The position numbers and the translations under genes were made by a program. Below are positions 45,429 to 55,904 of a stretch of DNA of 64,000 bases, in pieces (position 1 is the first letter of the stretch; every line of letters starts with the position of its first letter). The notes beneath the pieces were generated by a model. It was not told the DNA's origin. It ran no database searches and saw only the letters and a list, made by a program, of their open reading frames with translations. Origin of the DNA: Orobanche coerulescens (taxonomy: Eukaryota; Streptophyta; Magnoliopsida; Lamiales; Orobanchaceae). The stretch spans positions 115,491,501-115,555,500 of the forward strand of contig CM065811.1 of NCBI GenBank assembly GCA_033398695.1, in the 5' to 3' direction.

Positions 45429-45443
45429 CACCCCCCTTAAAAG
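45429..45443 (-). other. Element E: polypurine tract
   Basis: CTTTTAAGGGGGGTG on the minus strand, two bases from the LTR. Confidence 0.75.
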
Positions 45444-45459
45444 AGTTTCATCCCCGAAA

Positions 45460-46556
45460 CTAAGGGTCAAACAACTCGGGATAACTCTCCCGCATACTAT
45501 CCTCGGTTTCCCAAGTAGCCTCTTCGACTCCGTGTCTAGACCACTGAATTTTAACCAAAGGAATCGTCTTATTCCTCAACTGTTTGATTCGCCGCTCTAA
45601 GACTCGTATAGGACGCTCCTCATATGAATGATCATCGACGATCTCGATTTCGTCGAACTGAAGTATGTGACTCGGGTCCGTCACATACTTCCGTAACTGA
45701 GAGACATGAAACACATTATGAATTCGGCTCAACGCCGGAGGTAGGGTCAGTCGATAAGCTAACTCGTCTACTCGACCCAAAATCTCAAACGGTCCAATGA
45801 ATCTCGGACTCAACTTTCCCCTCTTCCCAAAACGGAAGATACCTCGACTCGGGGATACCTTGACCAAAACGTGGTCACCTGCCTCGAACTCTAATGGTCG
45901 ACGACGATTATCTGCATAAGATTTCTATCGACTCTGAGTGGTCAACAAACGACTCCTGATCAAAGCTACCTTCTCACGGGCGGCTATAAGCATATCGGGC
46001 TCGGTGCTGATTGATTCTGATAAGTCATCCCAACACAAAGGAGATCGACAACGATGACCATACAAGGCCTCGTAAGGTGCCATCTTAATCGAAGCATGCC
46101 AACTATTATTGTACGTGAACTCGATCAACGGTAGTTGGGCTTCCCAATCATCTTTCCAATCGAGAACACATGCCCTCAACATGTCCTCCAAAGTCTGAAT
46201 AGTCCTCTCTGATTGTCCATCGGACTGAGGATGAAAAGCTGTACTGAGATTAAGCTGAGTTCCCATAGCACGATGAACTGATTTCCAAAAATGAGACACG
46301 AATCGTCCGTCACGATCGGAAACGATACTTTTAGGAGTACCGTGTAGTCTCACTATCTCTTTGATAAACAACTGAGCAAGTCTCTCAGGACCCACATATC
46401 CTTAATCTCAAAGAAATAGGCTGATTTAGTTAAGCGGTCCACAATTACCCAGATTGTATTCATGCCACGACGACTTATTGGCAAACTCGAGATGAAGTCC
46501 ATTGAAATATCCTCCCACTTCCACTCTGGGATAGGGAGAGGTTTCAGCATACCCAC
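45460..46556 (-). pseudogene. Element E: integrase core and chromodomain-like tail
   Basis: Pieces are 46556-46353 (WEDISMDFISSLPISRRG, first Asp; VIVDRLTKSAYF), 46395-45925 (VSDRDGRFVSHFW, second Asp; HPQSDGQSERTIQ, Glu; MAPYEALYGHRCRSP) and 45867-45460. The last has LSPRFIGPFEIL, HNVFHVSQLRKYV and the chromodomain-like IPLVKIQWSRHGVEEATWE. A frameshift lies near 46390 and a TAG near 45925 replaces Gln. The last 45 residues match chromovirus tails that read histone marks. Confidence 0.85.
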
Positions 46557-46562
46557 CGGTCG

Positions 46563-47495
46563 CTAATGTTCTATCTTGACTTGCTGACAGGTCAAACATC
46601 TCGAAACAAATTCCGCGACTTCTCGCTTCATATTACTCCACCAGTATGTTTGTTTCAAGTCTTTATACATCTTGCTAGACCCCGGATGAGCGGAATAAGG
46701 GATAGCATGAGCTTCTCTCAAAATCGAGTTTTTCAACTCGTCATTCGCCGGTACGCACAATCGATTCTTGAATCGCAAAAGTCCATCTTCGTGGACCACA
46801 AACCCAGGGGCTTTCCCCTGAGTCACATCATCTCGAATGCGTAACAGAAATGGGTCCGAACCCTGATTCACCCTGATCGCCTCCTCAAGTGGCGATGAAA
46901 TCTCTATCGTACAAAGTTGCCCTTGTACTCGTTGTAACCAAACCTCGATCTCGGGTCTCAGAAATTCCTGCTGAAGTTCCTTCTGAACTGTTAATCGAGC
47001 AAGCATCTGCTCCTGAATGGACTTACGACTCAAGGCGTCGGCGACAACATTCGCCTTGCCCGGGTGGTAAAGTATCTCAATATCATAATCTTTGATTAGT
47101 TCCAACCACTGTCTCTGTCGCATATTTAACTCCTTCTGAGTAAATATATACTTTAAACTCTTATGATCGGTGAATATCTGACAGGTAACGCCATAAAGAT
47201 AATGGCGCCAAATATTCAATGCGAATACCACGGCTGCTAGCTCCAGGTCGTGGGTCGGATAATTAACCTCGTAAGGTCTCAATTGCCGTGAAGCATAAGC
47301 AATAACTTTCCCGTTCTGCATTAGTACACATCCGAGATCCTGTCCGGATGCATCACTATAAACCACAAATCCTTCCGTCCCTTGCGGTAAAAAAAGGACA
47401 GGTGCTGAAATTAACCAGCTCTTGAGTTCCTCAAAACTCCATTGACACGCGTCGGACCACGTGTATTTCTTATCTTTCCTTAAAAGGTTCGTCAT
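46563..47495 (-). CDS. Element E: RNase H and integrase zinc finger
   Basis: A 310-codon frame carries RNase [44 protein letters not shown] and VVADALSRK. The integrase finger follows: H in [14 protein letters not shown], then [11 protein letters not shown]. It ends with TAG where related elements have Gln (QRP). The start lies in the RT connection after a TGA replacing glycine. Confidence 0.87.
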   Translation of the reverse strand: MTNLLRKDKKYTWSDACQWSFEELKSWLISAPVLFLPQGTEGFVVYSDASGQDLGCVLMQNGKVIAYASRQLRPYEVNYPTHDLELAAVVFALNIWRHYLYGVTCQIFTDHKSLKYIFTQKELNMRQRQWLELIKDYDIEILYHPGKANVVADALSRKSIQEQMLARLTVQKELQQEFLRPEIEVWLQRVQGQLCTIEISSPLEEAIRVNQGSDPFLLRIRDDVTQGKAPGFVVHEDGLLRFKNRLCVPANDELKNSILREAHAIPYSAHPGSSKMYKDLKQTYWWSNMKREVAEFVSRCLTCQQVKIEH

Positions 47496-47549
47496 GGGTT
47501 GAGCGATTTTAGAAAATCCTTCAACAAATCGCCGATAATAGCCAGCTAA

Positions 47550-47963
47550 TCAGAGGAAACTTCGGATTTCCTTAACATTCTTCGGAGGTTGCCAATCTCG
47601 GATAGCCTCCGTCTTCTGAGGGTCGACACGAACTCCGTCTGATGAAATTACATGTCCGAGAAACGTCACTTCAGACATCCAGAACTCACATTTGGAAAAC
47701 TTTCCGTAAAGTTTCTCTCGTCTCAACATGTCCAGCACTTGATGAAGGTGAAACTCGTGCTCCTCCCGGTCACGGGAATAAATTAAAATGTCATCAATGA
47801 AGACAACCACGAACCGATCCAAATAGTCGATGAAAACCCGATTCATTAACTCCATGAATACCGTAGGTGCATTAGTTAACCCAAACGGCATTACCACAAA
47901 CTCATAATGACCATAGCGTGTTCGGAACGCCATCCTTGCGATATCCGACTCTCGAATTCGCAA
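47550..47963 (-). CDS. Element E: reverse transcriptase, catalytic half
   Basis: It contains [20 protein letters not shown], the [19 protein letters not shown] catalytic motif, and [15 protein letters not shown]. It is separated from the upstream frame by one TAG replacing Gln in the SGYHQ motif. Confidence 0.87.
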   Translation of the reverse strand: MRIRESDIARMAFRTRYGHYEFVVMPFGLTNAPTVFMELMNRVFIDYLDRFVVVFIDDILIYSRDREEHEFHLHQVLDMLRREKLYGKFSKCEFWMSEVTFLGHVISSDGVRVDPQKTEAIRDWQPPKNVKEIRSFL

Positions 47964-49737
47964 CTAATGATATCCAGATCTTAAGTCGATCTTGGAAAAT
48001 ACTGAAGCTCCCTGAAGTTGATCCAAAAGATCATCGATACGGGGTAGAGGATACTTATTCTTGATCGTCACCCGGTTCAATTCCCGGTAATCAATACACA
48101 AGCGGAACGAACCATCCTTCTTCTTGACAAATAGCACTGGTGCTCCCCATGGGGACACACTCGGTCGAGTATAACCCTTCTCGTTCAAATCTTCTAATTG
48201 ATTCTTCAACTCCTGCATTTCGGTCGGGGCCATCCGGTACGGTGCCTTCGATATTGGGGACATACCAGGCTCCAACTCAATCGTGAATTCCACATCTCTC
48301 TGTGGAGGCAAACCAGGTAACTCGTCTGGAAATACATCGGCATATTCTCTCACTACAGGAATATCCGCCAACATTACTGATGGTTTCTCGGTCTTGGTCA
48401 TAGAGCACCAATAACCGACACACCCCTGATTGAGTAATCTCACTGCTTTCATCAAGTTGATGACTCTCCCAGAACAGCTGGGATTACTTCCCTGAAATAC
48501 ACATTCGACCCCATCGTCTGAAATGATTGTGACCATACGCTTACGGACACTAATGATGGCATCGTGACGATCCATCCAATCAATACCCAAGATGACGTCG
48601 TTTCTCGGTAAATCCACCACGATTAGGTCTGCTAACCAATCACAGCCATGAAGCTGAATCGGACAATCCTTAATCTCATGATTCCCGATAATTCTTCTAC
48701 CATCAGGTAGACCAATGACATAAGGCTCACAACTAGTAGCACTATCCAGACGTAGTCTACTCAAACATGACTCGGAAATGAATGAATGCGATGCACCAGT
48801 ATCAAAAAGGGTACACACAGGTTGAGATAGAATATCGAGTGTACCTGAGATCATCCGGGCCTCTGGATCGTCGGTCTTCTTCATCTCATAAATTCGGGGC
48901 TTGCCGGCCCCCGAACCGGATGCTCCCGTCTGATAGCTCTTGGCTCCGCCTTTATTTGCTCCTGTCGTCTTGAACGACGCGGACTGAGTGGCCGGATTCT
49001 GCACCGCTGAATGTCTCGGGGCCTGAGATGACGCCGGAGTAAGTTTAGAGTCTCTTCGGCAAAAATGGGCCTTATGCCCAGCAATCCCACAGTTATGGCA
49101 CGTGACAGTCTGCCTCGGGCACTTGGTGCTGAAATGACCCTGTTCTTCACAGTTGAAACAGGTGATGGCCGAACTGGCCACTCGTGACTGAGATTCCGCG
49201 GGTCTAGGCGCCATAGGGGGTCGCTCAGAAATAGTACAGTCCGCACGTGGTTTCTTGAAAGTGGCCTGACTGCCGTCAGACTGATTACGATTCTTTGACT
49301 TCTTGCTAGCAGATGAAGGTTGTTTCTTAGCAATCTCCTTAGCAGTAGGCTCATAAGTAAGAGCCTTTTCAATGAATTCGGCCAGAGTGGTACAATTGTG
49401 ATTAAGCAACTGCATCCGCATACGAGGCTTCAACCTCTTGCTGAAATACTTGATCTTGTCCGCCTCAGAGTGAATAATGGACGAGGCGAAAGGAAGTAGC
49501 TCCTGAAATTTCTCGGCGATGGCGAGAACATCATCGTCCACTGAGAGGTCGGGAGTGAATAATTCTGACAACTTGGCCTCCCTGAGTGGGGCCGGATAAT
49601 ACCTCTCCATCATGAGAGTCCTGAATTGATCCCATGTACAAGATCCGTCGGTGGGCTTCAACGATAACCACCATGAATGCGCGCCCTTACCAAGATAGTA
49701 AGCGGCAACTGAAACTTTGTGTCCCTCAGGACAGTCC
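47964..49737 (-). CDS. Element E: gag (5'-truncated), protease and N-terminal RT
   Basis: The frame is open from the junction with F at 49737. It begins inside the gag capsid domain ([20 protein letters not shown]; the Met at 49661 is internal). Two CCHC knuckles follow (residues C168-C181 and C188-C201 from that Met). The protease has active site FDTGASHSF (D287) and closing [13 protein letters not shown]. The linker [20 protein letters not shown] precedes RT fingers with [20 protein letters not shown]. It ends at TAG in SGYH. Gag and pol are one frame, as in chromoviruses. Confidence 0.9.
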
Positions 49738-50765
49738 TGTAATATCCGGATTTATTATTGTGTATTTCATCTGTATTCGAACCCTGTAATATTCAGATTT
49801 GTAATCTCAATAAATGGAGTATGATATTTCTTACATTGGTATCTTTGTACATATGTATAACATGCAAAATTTCTCATGCAAACTCGTGATAGCACACGCT
49901 AAGAATGTAGCGCGCGCTATCGGCTACAACTAGCGCACGCTACGAATGGAGAATTGCGTGCGCTAGGCAGTCAATTATTGGGCTAGGCGGATAGCACATG
50001 CGCCAGCCAGGACATGGGACCGGATAAGATTCCCGCGGACGAACCTAGACAGTTTTGGAGTCAACTATTATTAGCGCGCGCTAAGAACTGTATGATAGCG
50101 TGCGCTAATCAACTGTTGTGCAGAAACTTTATATAAGGGACAGCACTCTATTGCATTCTCATTTCCTTCGTTTATTCTTCGTTCTTGAGAGACCAGAGAA
50201 CAATATATCCTCCTTACACACTTAGAACACATCCACTTGATCATTGGAGATTGTATGTCACTTGTGTTTGATCATTGGAGTGGAGAAACGTATTGAGTTG
50301 GCAAACAAGCAACCGGAGCCGGATTCTACTTGTTGTCTCGGTGTTTTTCTTCATCTTAAGGTATGTTATACTACTTTCAACCTTGAATTCGTGTTCTTAA
50401 GGATATGAGAATTATGCTATCAAGTTATTGAGTTTCATTGGTGATTTATCCAAACCACATCATGTTTAAGAGATTGAGATGATTATGCTTTAAGCACCTT
50501 GGTTAAGAACATCATAATTTGAATCTTGTTATGATGAACAAGTAGAGGGGGTTTCTGAAATTGGTAATCCGAATCTAGAAGGTGTCTTCATAGTAATCAC
50601 GGACTTGAATTTAACATCATTATTGTTAGATGAATCTAAGAGATTGATCATGGAAAGATTTATCTTGTAAAGATAGAATGTTAAACAAACTACAAGATGA
50701 TAGTTTTGATTGATATAAGGTATTGATATCAACCGTTAGGCTTTCCGATTTACGCATGAAGAATT
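49738..50765 (+). repeat. Element F: 5' LTR, part 1
   Basis: It starts TGTAATATCCGG. Palindromic boxes are at 49890, 49908, 49931, 49954, 50072 and 50096. TATA box TATATAA is at 50130-50136, 23 bases after the last box. It ends at GAATT (50761-50765), the target duplication of G. Confidence 0.85.
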
Positions 50766-52283
50766 TGAAGAGATAAATTTACCACTAGAAGGGGGGTTGA
50801 ATAGTGGTAATGCGGAATAACGAAATTTCTTGCGAAAAAATGGAAAATAGTGCGGAAAAATAAAGACTCAAAGATTTATAGAGGTTCGACAACTTGCCTA
50901 CGTCATCTCTCCGACTTCCTTTTCTATTGGCTCAAGAACAACCACAAACTTGACTCGTCTTCGATCGGTCCGAGTACACAACCGTTACAACCGCTTGTCT
51001 TCTATCGGTCCAAGCTCAACCTCTCTTAATATAAACTTTCGTATATCTAGTGTTCTATAGGAACTAGATAATCCTCACTATACGAATATGGGAGTATAAT
51101 CCTAACAATGCCGGATCAAAGATCCTAATAACACCGGATTAGTGACTCTTGATTCGTTTCTCTTACACTCAAGTGTAAGTGATGCAACACTTACAATCCA
51201 ATGAAAGAATACAAAGTATAATAGATATTACAGTGAAAATCACTCTTATATCTTTTCTTCTCACAACTTATAATGTAGTAATCAGTAGTAATTTGAGTTC
51301 AAGAATGCTTGTATACTTGTATGCTTGTATGCTTGAAGTTGTGTGAATGATACCCAAGTCCTATGGGTATTTATAGGTGAAAGCCATTCTTCAAATACTG
51401 AAAGTCGTATTATTAGCGTGCGCTAATAATGCCTCTTAGCCTGCGCAATCGATTCTGACTTGGCTTTCCTGAACGGTCACAAAACTATTCCAACGGTAAA
51501 ATAATATGGCTAGCGTGCGCTAGTCATGTACTCGTAGCGTCCGTTATCGGTTGGTCAACAGGTCTTCAATCTTGACTTTGAAATTGTTGGTTTGTCTCCC
51601 CAACGTCTCTTTATCCAACGGCTAAATTTGAACTTAGCGTGCGCTAGCAATCATGCATAGCGTGCGCTAGTATTAATTAATTCCAGCTTTTCAAGATTTC
51701 ACGGATCTTCATTGACTCCTGCTTTTCCAACAGTAGAAACTCCAACGGTAAGCTGTTGACTGATTTAGCGTGCGCTAATAATATACCGTAGCGTGCGCTA
51801 AATGTTTTCTTCAGTAACGTACGTTACCCTGTGTAGCGTACGTAAAGCCCTTCTCATCTTGAGTCCAGTAGCTATTGGACTACTGACCATGATATCCGGT
51901 AGCGTGCGTAAGTAATGAAGAATAACGTGTGCTAAGTCCTTGTATTAGCGTACGTAAATAATTGTCCGTAGTGTGCGCAAGTCCTTTTCCATTTTCTTTC
52001 CAGACCTTACTGACCTCTGACTGAATGATGCGATAGCGTGCGTTAATGTTGTAGTGTAGCGTGCGCAAATGTTGAAGATCTTGCGTGCGCTATCCATCAG
52101 GTAACTTCACTGGACTGCAGCTAACTGACTAGGCTGTATATATTTTCCTCGATAGCGTGCGCTACTCTGGCATAGGTAGCGTGCGCTAAGTCCGTTTTGT
52201 TCCTTCAATATAACAACGTGCTGAGATTGATTTTATTAAATGTTTTGAATGAAATTATCATCAAAATACTTTTTGAGTCAACA
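50766..52283 (-). repeat. Element G: 3' LTR with palindrome array
   Basis: It runs from TGAAGAGATAAATT to GAGTCAACA. TATA box (minus, core 51369-51375). Nineteen boxes start at 51414, 51437, 51511, 51535, 51635, 51658, 51766, 51789, 51815, 51834, 51900, 51923, 51946, 51969, 52034, 52057, 52081, 52153 and 52177, mostly 23-24 apart. The hairpin copy at 50880-50908 carries two changes that weaken it. Confidence 0.92.
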
Positions 52284-52315
52284 ATCTCCCCCTTTTTGAT
52301 GATGTCAAAACATTT
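52238..52315. repeat. Element G: inverted repeats around the polypurine tract
   Basis: AAATGTTTTGA (52238-52248) pairs with TCAAAACATTT (52305-52315), and ATCATCAAAA (52257-52266) with TTTTGATGAT (52294-52303). Between them lie the LTR end and the purine tract AAAAAGGGGGAG (minus strand, 52286-52297). An inverted repeat at this place is a known Sirevirus hallmark. Confidence 0.8.
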
Positions 52316-52665
52316 AATTTATACCTGCAAAAACGTATTAAAAAACTTCGAATCAAGGTAACTTGTTCGATATATTAGTGTATTTCCGTTTTTGGAGTAT
52401 TCTCCCCCTTTTTGACATAAACAAAAAGGAACTCCCCCTGAATTGTTGCATTTTTAACAAATAATACCAACAAAAATGTCATGAACCAAAATCACGTAAA
52501 TAGCAATACACGTAAACAGCAAATGCCAAATTTTAACCAACCAAATGAAGCAAAATGCAAATTCCATTAAAACAAAGTTCAAGCAATACATAAAATTTCA
52601 AGACATGAAACATAAAAACCATTCGAATGATAAGTTTCTACAATCAAGCATCAAGTTCCTAGATT
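52316..52665 (-). other. Element G: 3' non-coding region
   Basis: AT-rich sequence between ORF3 and the purine tract, with two further CCCCC-T runs (about 52400 and 52433; GGGGGA on the minus strand) like spare purine tracts. No gene is seen. Confidence 0.6.
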
Positions 52666-52974
52666 CTAAGGTGCTGGATCGGAAGAGGAGGATGGGAATG
52701 GGAATGACGGATGTGTGTATCGAATGAAATCGGAGATCAGCCCGCGAACTTCCCCTACTTCCGAACGAAGAGACCGAACATCCTCTCGAATCTCCATTTG
52801 AGATGTCTCGATGCTCCGCATCCGAGCGCAAAGATCACTCTCTTCGTCCTCCGTGACGGCGTCTCGCATCGATCGCTTCCCTTTCGTCTTCGGGTGGCGA
52901 ACAAATTTTCCGGTTTGCATCTCCCGAAGAGTATGATGTCCTCGATGAGTCACACGTTCGACTGGTGTTGGCAT
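52666..52974 (-). pseudogene. Element G: ORF3, C-terminal piece
   Basis: A 102-codon frame starts in the middle of ORF3 and includes a short coiled coil (RMRSIETSQMEIREDVRSL) comparable to the MTSIETKQDAALEIL helix of B. It ends PSSSSDPAP. It is in another frame from the main ORF3 piece, so an indel lies between 52975 and 53078. Confidence 0.6.
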
Positions 52975-53078
52975 TCGTGTCCCCTTCGGTACTTGATCAT
53001 CTTATCGAAGATACGGAAACAACACCCAACCTCTATTGTATGTTTCAACATAATGCATAGCTTTGAGGGTGAGGTCGC

Positions 53079-53888
53079 TTATTTCGTGACGGGTGCCTCA
53101 CTAGACAAGTCCACATGAAAGTGTCGGAAGATCATCGTGAGAATAGAGCCAAAAGGCAGCCCTGATTTCCGAGTCCTTGACATGTAATGCTTTGAGCGAA
53201 ATGAGTCCCCTTTCGCCTTCATCCAGTTCAGCACAATACCGGTAAAGTCCACCCTGTCGTCCTTCAACACACAATACACCACATTTTTATCAACGCCTAC
53301 TAGCTTGTGTTGGGTATTAACTTTCGGCATCAAGCACTTGGTTAGTGCAGCCAACAACAAGCGAATGTTAATTCCGAAATCATTATTCTCAAAAACGTCA
53401 TCCGTAACCTCGATGACTGTTTTCGAGCACAGAAAGTCAGCGACATCTCTCTCGGACACAAGAGACTCTTCGGCAATAGATTTCCCACAGCAATCATAAC
53501 CATCCTTCGATAAAACAAATAATTCGTGAAGTATTTCCGAGGAAATCTTCACCACTGTACCTTTCACCAGACTACCCAGAACAAGACCACCATCACCGTC
53601 ACCCAAGTGCAAATTGGCATAAAATTCGCGGACACAAGAAGGGTAAACGATTTCTTTGCATTCAACAAACCGGGCTATCCCTAAAGCTTCAAAAAACTCA
53701 CGAATACTGACCTTTGCTCGTTCAAGACTACTGAAATTAAAGAAGTAGCAGTCGGTAAGATTCTCCTTTGGAAAGATATCGAAGAACACCTTCGATGCGG
53801 CATAGGAGACAAATCCGGTCGCGTCGTATTCGGTGTTGCGAGGGCGTTTGTAGGTTTTTTCCATGGTTTTGCGTCCCTTGCTAGACAT
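53079..53888 (-). CDS. Element G: ORF3, main domain
   Basis: A 269-codon frame starts MSSKGRKTMEKTYKRPRN. It has a globular domain with CVREFYANLHLGDGDGGLV, VKGTVVKISSEILHELFVLS and a C-terminal block RSKHYMSRTRKSGLPFGSIL. It resembles the putative plant transposon protein domain and aligns in outline with ORF3 of B and D (EFY-N then V-G-E/K-I motifs). I see no signal peptide or membrane span. The ATG is 148 bases downstream of a TATA box preceded by palindromic boxes, which suggests its own transcript. Function unknown. Confidence 0.75.
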   Translation of the reverse strand: MSSKGRKTMEKTYKRPRNTEYDATGFVSYAASKVFFDIFPKENLTDCYFFNFSSLERAKVSIREFFEALGIARFVECKEIVYPSCVREFYANLHLGDGDGGLVLGSLVKGTVVKISSEILHELFVLSKDGYDCCGKSIAEESLVSERDVADFLCSKTVIEVTDDVFENNDFGINIRLLLAALTKCLMPKVNTQHKLVGVDKNVVYCVLKDDRVDFTGIVLNWMKAKGDSFRSKHYMSRTRKSGLPFGSILTMIFRHFHVDLSSEAPVTK

Positions 53889-53982
53889 GATTCTGAAGAA
53901 ATTTGAAGATTTGAGGGAGAAATCGGAAGTTGTGGTTCGGATTTTGCGGCTAGGGTTTTTGATGAAAGGGGTTTTCTTGCGA

Positions 53983-54238
53983 TTGCGTACGTTAAGAAAG
54001 GATGAACATGTTTCTGGGTCGTACGGAGTTTATATAGCCAACTAGGTTTTTAATTAGCGTACGCTAGAAACATAAGGTTAGCGCACGTTAAGTAAGGATA
54101 GGAAGCTCACTGGACTGTCCAGTAGCTGATTTGGAATACGAGAGGTTTTAATTAGCGTACGTAAGGCAGAGACGGTTAGCGTACGTTATCAAAAGCAGTA
54201 TTTAGCACGCGTTAAGAAAGTGAAGCTAGCGCACGCTA
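53983..54238 (-). promoter_or_regulatory. Element G: internal palindrome array and TATA box before ORF3
   Basis: Boxes start at 53983, 54055, 54079, 54153, 54177, 54203 and 54227. A TATA box (minus strand CTATATAAAC, core 54030-54036) lies 19 bases downstream of the box at 54055. The second inverted repeat (ACTGGAC, T, GTCCAGT at 54109-54123) is also present. The layout copies that of the LTR promoter. The pol reading frame runs into the array, so the last residues of that ORF are array-encoded. Confidence 0.75.
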
Positions 54239-55904
54239 GCGAATGAAGCGAATCAAGGATATTGATTTCTTGAGTAGAAAACTTGTTTAAAAAATTGTCT
54301 ACATGTCCCATACCAAGTTGTAAACGAATAGAATTAAACGTTTCTTCGGGAAGAGATTTTGTAAAAATATCAGCAAGTTGGTCCTTCGTCCCGATAAAAA
54401 TTAAACAGATATCTTTCTTCTGAACATGATCACGTAGAAAATGATGTCTAATGTCTATATGCTTAGTTCTACTATGCAACACAGGATTTTTACTCAGATT
54501 AATCGCACTAGTGTTATCACATAGGATAGGGGTATTTTCAAAATATATGCCGTAGTCGCGGAGTTGATTTTTAATCCATAACACCTGAGCACAGGCACTC
54601 CCTGCAGCGACATATTCGGCCTCAGATGTAGACAAAAATACACTGGTTTGCTTTTTACTTCCCCAAGATATTAAACATGATCCAATAAAATGACAAGTAC
54701 CACTAGTACTCTTTTTGTCAATTTTACATCCGCCGAAATCGGCGTCACTATATGCAATTAAATTAAAATCCAAGCAAGAAGGATACCATATACCTAGTCC
54801 AATAGTCCCTTTTAAGTAGCGAAAAATGCGTTTACAAGCAATTAAATGTGATTCCTTGGGATTAGCTTGGAATCGAGCACATAAACATGTAGCAAATATT
54901 ATGTCTGGCCTAGATGCAGTCAAATATAACAAAGATCCGATCATACCTCGATATAATTTTTGATCTACGGATTTGCCATTTTCATCCTTTTCAAGCTTTA
55001 ATGATGAAGACATTGGCGTAGATATCACCTTGCTACTTTCCATTTTGAATTTCTTGAGGAGGTCATTTGAGTACTTCGTTTGATGGATAAAGATTCCATC
55101 TTCGCATTGCTTGATTTGAAGCCCGAGGAAGAATGTTAATTCTCCCATCATACTCATCTCGAACTCTCCTTTCATAAGATTAGAGAAATCTTGGCACAAA
55201 GATTCATTAGTAGCTCCAAATACAATGTCATCAACGTAGATTTGGCAAACAAGTATATCATCATTCAATATTTTCACAAATAAGGTATTATCGACTTTAC
55301 CTCTTTTATAATCATTTGCAATTAAAAATTGACTTAAACGATCATACCATGCTCGGGGTGCTTGCTTCAACCCGTAGAGTGCCTTGTTGAGCTTGCAGAC
55401 ATGATCCGGAAATTGATGATCTTCAAAACCGGGAGATTGCTTGACGTAGACTTCTTCTTGAATGTAGCCATTCAAGAATGCACTTTTCACATCCATTTGA
55501 AATAGTTTGATCTTTTTATGAGCGGCAAATGCACATAACAAACGGATGGCTTCGAGTCGAGCCACGAAAGCAAAACTTTCTTCGTAATCAAAACCTTCCT
55601 CTTGATTATACCCTTGAGCGACCAAACGAGATTTATTTCGAATTGGATAACCGTCTTCGTCACTCTTAATTTTATGCACCCATTTAGTTCCGATAATTGT
55701 TTTATCTTTAGGGGCGGGAAATAAATTCCATACGTTATTGTGCATGAATTGCACAAGCTCCTCTTGCATTGCCATCACCCAACTTTCATCATCGAGAGCT
55801 TCGGATATATTCTTGGGAACTATTTCGGATACAAAAGCACGATGAGCCATAAATTCGGTGGTTCTCCTTCGGGTTTGAACACCGTCTTCAATATTTCCAA
55901 TCAC
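54189..55904 (-). CDS. Element G: reverse transcriptase and RNase H
   Basis: A 571-codon frame has RT blocks at NNVWNLFPAP (56-65), [20 protein letters not shown] (92-111), [14 protein letters not shown] (135-148), [15 protein letters not shown] (176-190) and catalytic YVDD (223-226). RNase H has YSDADFGG (D387, D389), STSEAEY (E428, E430), CDNTSAINL (D463) and ADIFTKSLPE (511-520). All catalytic motifs are intact. The usual [11 protein letters not shown] reads SFAFVARLEAI. The frame equals that of gag C-part, so a polyprotein is likely ancestral. Confidence 0.93.
   Translation of the reverse strand: MIGNIEDGVQTRRRTTEFMAHRAFVSEIVPKNISEALDDESWVMAMQEELVQFMHNNVWNLFPAPKDKTIIGTKWVHKIKSDEDGYPIRNKSRLVAQGYNQEEGFDYEESFAFVARLEAIRLLCAFAAHKKIKLFQMDVKSAFLNGYIQEEVYVKQSPGFEDHQFPDHVCKLNKALYGLKQAPRAWYDRLSQFLIANDYKRGKVDNTLFVKILNDDILVCQIYVDDIVFGATNESLCQDFSNLMKGEFEMSMMGELTFFLGLQIKQCEDGIFIHQTKYSNDLLKKFKMESSKVISTPMSSSLKLEKDENGKSVDQKLYRGMIGSLLYLTASRPDIIFATCLCARFQANPKESHLIACKRIFRYLKGTIGLGIWYPSCLDFNLIAYSDADFGGCKIDKKSTSGTCHFIGSCLISWGSKKQTSVFLSTSEAEYVAAGSACAQVLWIKNQLRDYGIYFENTPILCDNTSAINLSKNPVLHSRTKHIDIRHHFLRDHVQKKDICLIFIGTKDQLADIFTKSLPEETFNSIRLQLGMGHVDNFLNKFSTQEINILDSLHSLACASFTFLTRAKYCF

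Larger units (their letters stand above)
43040..49737 (-). mobile_element. Element E: Ty3/gypsy chromovirus-like retrotransposon, minus strand, partial
   Basis: The order on the minus strand is gag, protease, RT, RNase H, integrase, chromodomain-like tail, polypurine tract, 3' LTR. The gag start and 5' LTR are absent because element F inserted at 49738. The tail WETEDSMRESYPELFDP resembles Tekay-type chromodomains. The genes are damaged mainly by CAG-to-TAG stops. It is related to F, whose protease and linker read alike. Confidence 0.9.

Noticed and set aside
51414..52188. CRISPR-like array of short regular repeats
   Set aside because: The repeats are 12-base palindromes with about 11 bases between, in a plant LTR upstream of a TATA box, with no cas genes. 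This is a promoter-type repeat.
53079..53888. ORF3 of G as a captured host gene
   Set aside because: Its position, strand and outline match ORF3 in B and D and the env-like slot of Sireviruses, so it is an element gene. I cannot exclude an ancient capture.
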